Made by a program: the position numbers and the translations under genes. Shown in pieces: positions 56,099 through 64,000 of a stretch of DNA of 64,000 nt. How positions within the stretch are numbered: position 1 is the first letter of the stretch; every line of letters starts with the position of its first letter. Below the pieces are notes generated by a model. That model had not been told where the DNA came from. It was given only the letters and a program-made list of their open reading frames with translations, and did no database searches. Source of the stretch: Mesostigma viride (lineage: Eukaryota; Streptophyta; Mesostigmatophyceae; Mesostigmatales; Mesostigmataceae); the NCBI GenBank assembly GCA_009746045.1, contig RPFO01000256.1, forward strand, positions 293,501 to 357,500. Reading direction: 5' to 3'.

Positions 56099-57050
56099 AT
56101 GAATGAATAAAAGAATTAACGAATTAATGAATCGCGCTATCAGCGACTGGTGGAATTTGATCACCAGTCCGTACATTACTACATCAATAAATATACACGT
56201 TCCATCACTAGTCCATACATGGTTGAAACCAGAACCAAAAGTGCAATAGGCATGTGGCACTGCGGCCTCCAACGACCCTGCTCACTCACCCGGAAGCTAG
56301 CATTAGGCGGAGCCTGAGGGGTTAGCTTGCTAGGGCGTAGCCAAGGGTGGCTACACTATATTGTACAAAGGTTGCTGTGCCCGTGGCAAGGCCAGGCAAT
56401 CACATAAAGTGGTCAACAGTAAAAATATCTTATGCCAGGATTCTTGTCCCGGGTGGCACGCTACCTACAAGAGCTTTGTACGAAACAGAAACAGAACGCA
56501 ATAACTAGTCATGAGATCAAGGCTCATGCTCGCAAACTACTATACAAACACAATCATGATACTACTAACAGCTTATTCATATCTCCCCGCTGGAAAGTGC
56601 AGTCGTCGTGGCATAGTACTATGTGGCATGAGTCGTCGTGGCATAGTACTATGTGGCATGCCAATGCGCATGACACGGGTTACTTACTATTTACTTAGTC
56701 GTCGTGAGATCGGGTCATGTGTCACATGTGTGTGCCACACAAGCACGTGCGTGTCATGGGCAGAGGCATGCTACCGAGTACTACGCTGTGCCACCTGTCA
56801 CATGTGGCTCACGTGGATGAGAGTTGACACACTGCTCCGGTCACCGAGCCGGTATATCTGACACCAGCTCCAACCAACGTCTCGTCTCAGGTGGGTCCAT
56901 TGCTTCGGGCATTCCCCACTGGATCATCGAGGCAACCTCGCCTTTCTTATCCGACGCTTTCTTATCTCCCTGGAACATCTGCCAGGATCAACCAAACCAC
57001 TGGCAGCATCACATTGCTTGTAGAGCACCGCGCCCCGGCTGTGGTCGTCC
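56099..57050. other. Gene-free spacer with a 30-bp duplication
   Basis: No gene recognised. A perfect 30-bp tandem duplication at 56601-56660 (core GTCGTCGTGGCATAGTACTA) and its partial third copy near 56698 are the only visible structure. Confidence 0.45.
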
Positions 57051-57482
57051 CCTCCACCGGCGGAACCGCTGTAGCAACCTCCCCCTCAAAGGCGAAATGG
57101 CGCTAGCATGCAATGCCGCGATGGCCCACCCCGCCCTGGCTCTGGTACGACAAGAGATACTGCACTTGTACAACCAGAACCGAAACCGAACCCCTTGCCT
57201 CGCGATGCCATAGAAGCCCGGCTCTGGTAGTATAGCTCCGCCTTGCTCGAAGCCCCGCCGTGCTCGTTATATCACTTTGATTGCAGGTCCCCCCTCGTTC
57301 GATATTTCCCCCCCAAGTGCCGGAATGGCTCTAGCATTCCACGCCTTTCCATGCCACACCCCTTCAATACACGGGCCCGCCTCTTCAGTTCTATTGTACA
57401 CCTCACGGCCGGAACGGCTCGCGAGTCCCCCCCTCACGTGCAAAATGTCCACACACACACACATTACTATTGTGTTATAGTG

Positions 57483-57546
<64 letters not shown>

Positions 57547-57776
57547 ATTCACTGGCGGAAAGAGTCTGGACCCCCCCTCCCCCGCCCCCCGGCTCACTGC
57601 CGGAACGAGTGACGTCCCCCATTTGCTGCCGGAAAGGCTCGCGCCCGCCCCACATTGCGTACAGGCACGGGAGAAAACTTATCATGAACAGGCACGGCCC
57701 TCCCCCCTCACTGGCAAAATCATTCTACTCTGCCCCCCCCCACCCACCCACCCCCGCCCAACTTCTTGAAAAAAAG
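57051..57776. repeat. 3' flank of the phosphodiesterase with echoes of its stop-codon end
   Basis: Eight degenerate copies of GCCGGAACGGCTCGC occur near 57052, 57319, 57409, 57551, 57596, 57629, 57709 and neighbours. All resemble the terminal coding sequence at 57793-57815 (GCCAAAACGGCTCGCCCGG). The (AC)n microsatellite at 57483-57544 lies among them. The phosphodiesterase 3' UTR must lie here. Confidence 0.6.
57483..57544. repeat. (AC)n microsatellite
   Basis: About 31 AC units downstream of the phosphodiesterase stop codon. Confidence 0.95.
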
Positions 57777-60700
57777 CTACTTCGCCTCGACCTGCCAAAA
57801 CGGCTCGCCCGGCGTATGCTTCTGGGTCTCCCAGTACGCAATGTTCGACAGCATCTGGTCCAGGATGTTCTGGGAGGCCGGGAACGCAGCCGCCCACGCC
57901 TCAAAGAGAGGCATTGCGATGAACTTGAAGAAGCTGGTCTGGCTCTTGGGCACATTGGTGTTGAGGCGGTCCATGAATGAGGACACGGGGAGCTTGAGCC
58001 GGCGCTCCTCGTCGCCTTGCTTGAAGAACTCCTCGGTGATCGCGTCCGTCCACTTCTTGTGGATCTCGAGCGACTTGGCCGAGTGGCCGATGTCCGCGAC
58101 TTTCAGCGCGACCTGTGGGCAGGTGGCGTAAATACGCAAGAGCAGGGAAGTAGGGGTAAAACCAGGTCAGGAGTAGGTTATTTAAGTGGCATCTTGCGAG
58201 CGGACTGACAGCTGAGGTATGAAGAAAAAAAGTGAGAGAGGCAAAGATGAGAGAGGTAGAAATGAGCGATCAAGGAGTCAAAGTCCGCCGTCAAGCGCAA
58301 ACCACCGAGGGAAGTGCCGATCACATCAAGTACCGCAACAATATATCAGCAACCACAACAATATACAATACCAATAGGGGGGATGAAAAGCCTTAAGGAT
58401 CCACATGCTCATATCCACCCGCGAACACTGTTATTGAGTAGTAGCCTCCTGTAGCCCATTTGTAGCAGCATGCTGTTAGTGGGCCTGGGGTATCAGCAGG
58501 CTAATTATTATTTTTTTTATTTTTTTTTACCGGTCTTACTTTGATGAATAACAGTTACTTGCATAGTGGCTATTGGATACATCGGTAAACCCACCTGCAG
58601 CAGAAGCAAGCGCTCGGTTGGCTTGAAGCACCGAAAGGCTGGCTTGTCAACAAAGCCGCTATTCCACATGCCTAATTTGATCGCATCAGCATGTGGTCCG
58701 GCCCCTACGGCATCGGGTGCATAAACCAAACAGTTAAAACTCCTAGTTACCTGATACCGCATCAGACCGCCCAACTGCAGCAGCAGCATGCCCCGGTGGG
58801 CGTAGGGTACCGGGAAACTCGGTCGTCAAAAACGAACCCCTTTAATTCTTTAATCAGGTCCCTATTCAGTTAGCTCACCTGCAGCGGCAGCACGCCATCT
58901 GTCCATTGGCCCAGGGTCAGTCAAGTAGCATCTACAAGCTTAAAAACTAATGTAAACGGCCTTGTGATCCAACGTGCCGCAGCGGCACGAGGTCCGTCAA
59001 GTGGGTCAGGGGCGGCAGAATAGGATCTACAAGCTAAATAACAAAAGTAGTCAACCCAATAACAAATTTTACATAATAAATGTTACATAGCAATTGTTAA
59101 ACAACATATGTCTTGGGTAGGAGATATCACGGGCCCACTTGCTGCAGCGGCACGCGGTCCATCAATATACGTACGTCAATAATATAATATAATACCATTT
59201 CGTGACAATCAATGGTATAATATGATACCAGGTCGTGACAAACTCGTCAAGTCCCCCCCACTTGCGAATTTGATACCCCTCGTTTTCAATAGCCTAGCCG
59301 CCGCAGCGTCACGCCGTCTGTCGAGTGGGTCAGGGGCAGCAGAATGGTACGTACAAGCCAAATAATAAATGCATTCTCTATTTCTTTATCATGGGCCCAC
59401 CTGCAGCAGCAGCACGCGGTCTGTGGGGGAGATCGTCTCCGGGTCCAGCGGCTTGGCCTTGTCCTGCGTGCGCTTCTTGAACAGGTCCAAGATCTCAAAG
59501 TGGCGCTTAAGGTCCGACCCAAGCACCATCTCGATGATCGTCGCACGCAGCAGCCGGAAATCCTCCGGGTCGAGCCCTTCGAGAAAGTTCAAGTCTGGCC
59601 GCCGCAACAGCTTGAACGCCTCCGCCACGTGCATGTTCTCCAGCACGGTCCGGTCGTTGTAGAAGAGCGCGAGCTCGCCCTCGGAGCGGACCAGGAAGTC
59701 GTTGTTGCGGCCCGGGTGCTTGTAGTCGTGTACAAGGGCCGCGGTGATGGCAGCCAGCACGTCAATGCGGGACAGGAAGCGGCCGACGCCCGAGTGCTTA
59801 ATGAGGTGGTAGGTGGAGTTGGCGACGTCCGCCACATGGGTGGAGTTGTGGTAGTCGTTGTTGCACATGTTGCTGCGGGGCCCGGGGGGGGAGGGGGGAG
59901 GGAAGCGCTTGAAGAGGTGAGCTTGATGGAGTTCCGCATGAAGAGGTGGGCATGAAGTGGTGGGCATGAGGAGGTCAAGGGGGAGGGGAAGGGGGAGAGC
60001 TTAGGGACGAGATCGGGTGGAGAGGATGGGTAAGAGCCAGGGGGTTGCGGTGGGTGGAGTGCAGCAGGGGGGGAAGTTGGGGCTGGAGGAAGAGAAAACG
60101 GACGAGCGGGGGTGGGGTGGGGTGGGGTGGGGTGGGGTGGGGTGGGGTGGGGTGGGGTGGGGTGGGGGTGGGCTTGAGTCAATGGTCTGGGAAGAGGCTT
60201 GCGTGGCTGGGTGGGTGGGGATGAGAGTGCCAAGCAATCGCTCACCCAGGAATATTGAGCGCCAGAAGTATATATTCTGCTCCGTGGGAAAAAAACACAC
60301 TAAACAATTAGGTGGGACAACCACTACCGTAGACACGCGTCACCGCCCCCTTCTTGTCGTGCATCAACCAGGGATGAATGGTACCTCTAGTCAAACAGAT
60401 TGTACCCTCCCAAACGAATGTACACATATGAATCAATGGATGGATGGATGGATGGATGGATGGACGGACGGACGGACGGACGGGCGGGCGGGCGGGCGGG
60501 CGGGCGGGCGGGGGCGGGCGGCGGGCGGCGGGCGGGCGGGCGGCGGGCGGGCGGCGGGCGGGCGGGCGGCGGCGGGCGGGCGGGCGGGCGGGCGGGCGGG
60601 CGGGCGGCGGCGGGCGGGCGGGCGGGCGGGCGGGCGGACGGACGGACGGACGGATGGACGGACGGACGGACGGACGGACGGACGGACGGACGGACGGACG

Positions 60701-63700
60701 GACGGACGGACGGACGGACGGACAGATGGACGGCCGGACAGCGTAACGGACGTAACGGACGGACGTAACGGACGTAAGGGACAGCCGTACGTACGGATAA
60801 ATGGATGGACACACGAATGAAGGAACAAAGAACAAGTGAAAAGACACGCACCCGTCGATGACCGAGAGGAACCGAATCAGCTTGTTCTGGGGGAGGTGGA
60901 ACTGCCGCAACAGCCCCGCCTGCTGGTACAGTGTGAGCCCCATGAACAGCGTAGGCATCCCGTTGCTCGCCTTTTCCAGCTTCCACGTGTCGTAGTTCCA
61001 CTGGCCGACCGACGCCAGGCACCGCCGCGCCTCGTCCGACGTGCCCAGAACGTCCGACACCCGCTGCATGCGCCGGACGGCCGGAATGGGCTGGTCTATG
61101 CCCAGGTGAATTATGCCCCCCTGCGCGGCGAAAGCATTATTGGTGCCATTCCCACAGCTTACGCTGCGGCGCTGGGGCGTCCCAGGCCCCACAGGGATCA
61201 TAATCGGGAGGCCCGTGCTGGGGTCTAGTTTCAGCTGCATGTCGTCAAGCTGGGCCGGGCTGCGGAGCGCCTCGGCAACCGCGGCCACGGTCCACTCGGA
61301 GAGCGACTCGCCCGCCGTGTCGGTGCCTGAGTCCATGGGGGTCCCTGGGACCGTCTCGCCAGTGAAGAAGGGCGTCTCGGCCGACATGGAAGTGCGGGAG
61401 CGGCGGTCGTTCACGGTCCCTTGGATCCGCATCACGGACGAGCGGAGCCAGCGCTGGGTGTCCTCATCCACCTCCTCATAGATGGCCTTGGGCCGGTGCT
61501 GCACAAGTATAAACATTCAGAGTATATTCACAGAGTATGTATAGGCACATTCAAGGGCGTGTGTGCAAGGAAACGAGATTGTGAGTCATGAGGCGTATAG
61601 CGACTTCCTCGTATACAAGCGGGCGGTTGTTGCGAAGAACGATTCCAGGATGCCCATGACAAGAAACAAGGATATGCATAGCATGACTTCCTCAAACACC
61701 TCTTCGTGTTACCGTCTGGGGGCGTTGCTGGCTAAGTATATTCAAGGGTTCAAGGGCACGAGACAAGGCTGTAGGTAACCTCAGCCCCGCAAACAAATTA
61801 CCCGGCAAATTCTGCACCCTCCCCACCCCTTCACATTAGCCAGCGCACAAAACACTCAGTGACCCCATCCACCCCGCCCTGCTGCCCCTCACCTTGGATA
61901 GAAGGGACGGCATCGTCAGCTTCCCTGGTTGTGGCATGCCCAGCTGGTAGCCCAAATTGCCCACCACGTCGCTCTCTTGGAAAATGGCGGGCATGTGAGG
62001 GTCCGGCATCTCCAACAACTTGGCCATCTCGGATAGGACCTCGGGGCCGGGCTGACGAACGCCTTGGGACAGCTCACTGGGGGGACGAGAATAATGATAA
62101 ACAAGTTAGGTGCACCAAAGATTTCATGCATTGTGAGCACCGATGGAGTCATTTCACACCATGTGTGCACGACAGCAATGTCGCTAAGGCTGCGTCTATT
62201 TTATACGCGATGATCTAGAGAGCTGACTAGTGTTATCTAGAAAAATGCAAGGGATTGCCTGGCGAAGCGGGTAAATAAACATTAAGAGAGCCAAGGGAGG
62301 TCAGTCAGAAAAAAGGCCAGAAAAGGGCAAGAAAAGGGCAAGAAAAGGGCGAGAAAAGGGCAAGAACAGGACAAGAAAAAGGGCCGAAAAAGGGCAAGAA
62401 AAGGACAAGAAAAGGGCAAGAAAACGGCAAGAAAAAGGGCTAGCAGAGCGCAGGTAAAAGGCTCAAAAAGGGCTCCATAAGGGCTCAAAAAGGGCTTCAA
62501 AAGGGCCTCTAACGGTCTCAAGATGGCCTCAAAAAGGCCTTGAAAAGGGCTCGACAAGGGCACAACAAGGGCTCGACAAGGGCTCAACAAGGGCTCAACA
62601 AGGGCTCGACAAGGGCTCAACAAGGGCCCAAGAAGGGCTCCAAAAGGGCTCAACAACGGCTCAATAAGGGCACAATGACGGCTCAACAACGGCTCAACAA
62701 CGGCTCCAAAAGGGCAGAAAAAAGACAAAAACACAATAAACGACCAGAAACGGCGGCGGGCCAAGATGTGGTGCTTGGGGGAGGGAGACCAGAGAGAAAA
62801 TCTCGAACAGAAGGTGGCAGGACCTTAGCATGGAGAATGGGGAAAATTCACAGCGGGGAGGAGTCCTAAAGGAAATCCTTGCTTGTGGAAGGGAGGGTGC
62901 CTACTTTGCTGGTATAATCATGGGGTACACAACTGCTTGTGCACTAGGATGCCTATCTCAGCAGGTTGAGCGCCATATGTCCGAATCATCCATTCATCAT
63001 GCCTGAATCTACTGTGCATTAAAGACACCGCGGACAGCCAAACTACTGGTACACCATCCCGCCTACCCCAGTATGTTGTGCAGCTTCTCGAGCGGCGTGC
63101 GCATGTCAATCGACGGCTCCATCCCATGCTGGAGGCTCGCGAGGTCCATCCTCGAGCCCTCACTGCCCCCCATGCCGGCCGCGGCAACCGTATCAAACGC
63201 GCCCCCCAGCCCCAACGGGACCACCTTGCCCGCCCCTACCCCCCCATGGCCCGACGACGTCGAGATCCTGCCGGCTGCCTTGACCCCCCCTCCCCCCCCA
63301 TGGATCGACGTTGAGATCCTCGCGGCCACCTTGACCCCCCCACCCCCACCATGGCCCGACGTCGAGAGCCTCGGACCCTCCTTTGGTGATGTCAGGGAGT
63401 CGTCGGTCTGAGGGTCAATCTTCCCCCCAACGAGCGCGCCCGCGCTGTTGATGTTCTGGCGCAGCCGCCGGTACAGAGCGGTGCCGTCAAAGGGGGCGTT
63501 GGTGGCGAGCGCTGTGAGGAAGGTCACGGCGGCCAGGATTATGATCCAGATGGAGAGCACGCGGGGCGCCGGGTCGCGCCTCTCGTTGATGATGGACTCG
63601 AGCGCGGCGACGGGCGTCAGTATGACCGCCACGAGGGGAAGTTGCGCCGAGCGGCCGTACACGCGCCCGCGACAGAGGAGCTTCCAGGCACGGCCGTGGG

Positions 63701-63707
63701 CTTGGAT
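57777..63707 (-). CDS. Class I 3',5'-cyclic-nucleotide phosphodiesterase, membrane-anchored, 3' part (5 exons)
   Basis: Hydrolyses cAMP and/or cGMP to 5'-NMP. Visible exons: 63707-63067, 62076-61893, 61498-60852, 59872-59401, 58112-57777. They total 760 codons including stop, with every join in frame and GT-AG introns. The first visible exon starts at an acceptor, so the real start lies right of the window. Fragment residues 22-36 and 50-68 are hydrophobic, the latter a clear transmembrane helix (VLSIWIIILAAVTFLTALA). A Gly-rich linker follows with three RISTS-x-HGGGGGVK-type repeats. The catalytic domain has DYHNSTHVADV (H499, H503), LVHDYKHPGRNN (H539, D540), ENMHVAEAF, and KVADIGHSAK (D655), the complete HD-type metal site. 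It ends FIAMPLFEAW...FWQVEAK. cAMP versus cGMP preference cannot be read from sequence. Confidence 0.9.
60112..60166. repeat. (GGGGT)n pentanucleotide, phosphodiesterase intron
   Basis: Ten to eleven tandem GGGGT units on the plus strand, inside the intron between 59872 and 60852. Confidence 0.9.
60434..60737. repeat. (GGAT)n-(GGAC)n-(GGGC)n-(GGAC)n array, phosphodiesterase intron
   Basis: About 300 bp of nested tetranucleotide blocks: GGAT, GGAC, an irregular GGGC core with GGC slips, GGAC again, then a decaying edge. The symmetric nesting resembles the array at 53905-56098. Confidence 0.95.
62300..62720. repeat. AAGGGC-based tandem tract, phosphodiesterase intron
   Basis: Degenerate 10-12 bp units (GGGCAAGAAAA, then GGGCTCAACAA) lie on the plus strand between the exons ending at 62076 and 63067. 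The unit type changes around 62450, suggesting two amplification waves. Confidence 0.8.
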
Positions 63708-64000
63708 CTGGGGGTGGGAGGGAGGGGGGTGATTGGGAGAAGGAAACAGGCATTTAGGATGGGGGAAAGGGGGGGATTTTGAAGGTGGGGGGGAGGGCGT
63801 GATTGCAGGAACGAGAGAGTGGGCATTCAGGGGTGGAAGGGAGGGGGGCGAGTGGGGGGGAGAGTGAGGGGGGTGATTGGGTGCTTGCGGATTGGGAGGG
63901 AGAGGAACGGTTATGCCACATTCGGGGTTAGGGTATGGATTAGAGGACATTGCAACTAAAAATCGCAACCTACTATGATGTAAACTTGCAGTCACACACA
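63708..64000. other. Phosphodiesterase upstream intron, no coding support
   Basis: Sequence to the right of the exon acceptor at 63707 is C-rich in the sense direction and open by composition only. I see no exon here. Confidence 0.5.

Noticed and set aside
60230-60290. Possible extra phosphodiesterase exon reading QNIYFWRSIFL
   Set aside because: With AG and GT borders its length would break the frame between exons 3 and 4. Direct joining of 60852 to 59872 gives the expected FLSVIDGNMCNNDYHN sequence.
1-64000. tRNA, rRNA and other structured RNA genes
   Set aside because: I scanned for tRNA-like box pairs and rRNA-like blocks and saw none convincing. A covariance-model scan would be needed to exclude small RNAs.

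Overview
The window is nuclear DNA from a photosynthetic eukaryote, most likely a green alga. The evidence is a nuclear SecA gene with 20 spliceosomal introns and a simple chloroplast transit peptide without a signal peptide, which points to a primary green plastid. Genes are moderately GC-rich, every intron I resolved is GT-AG, and intergenic and intronic DNA is full of microsatellites, minisatellites and dead non-LTR retroelements. I cannot name the species.

Layout. (1) 1-15727, minus strand: the first 16 exons (644 codons) of the DNA polymerase delta catalytic subunit; the gene runs off the left edge. (2) 16985-20915: a graveyard of non-LTR retrotransposon (LINE) pieces in both orientations plus short SINE-like copies. 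(3) 21188-24915, minus: a five-exon endonuclease/exonuclease/phosphatase (EEP) protein. (4) 25871-44122, plus: a complete 21-exon chloroplast SecA (1034 aa), head-to-head with the EEP gene across about 955 bp. (5) 44435-48960: more LINE/SINE insertions, two with target-site duplications. (6) 48961-57776: mostly gene-free, with one weak gene candidate, a LINE 3' end and a 2.2-kb tetranucleotide array. (7) 57777-63707, minus: the last five exons (759 codons) of a membrane-anchored class I cyclic-nucleotide phosphodiesterase whose 5' end lies beyond the right edge.

The most striking property is shared by all four genes. Intron sequence next to an exon carries one to several decayed copies ('echoes') of the exon edge, including the splice site and part of the coding sequence. 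They lie upstream when they copy an acceptor and downstream when they copy a donor. Examples are five in-frame 42-bp donor copies after SecA exon 20, six donor echoes after phosphodiesterase exon 4 and about eight copies of the phosphodiesterase stop-codon end in its 3' flank. The introns look as if they grew by repeated local duplication of exon borders. A second observation is a LINE/SINE pair that appears to share a 3' hairpin and a (TTAA)n tail. A third is a pair of perfectly complementary tetranucleotide tracts flanking the 69-nt SecA exon 14.

The genes are unrelated housekeeping or signalling functions (replication, thylakoid/stromal protein export, RNA or nucleotide hydrolysis, cyclic-nucleotide turnover) and form no pathway. 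Exon models were built by hand by requiring GT-AG borders, an unbroken frame and family-typical protein sequence. No transcript data or database search was available.
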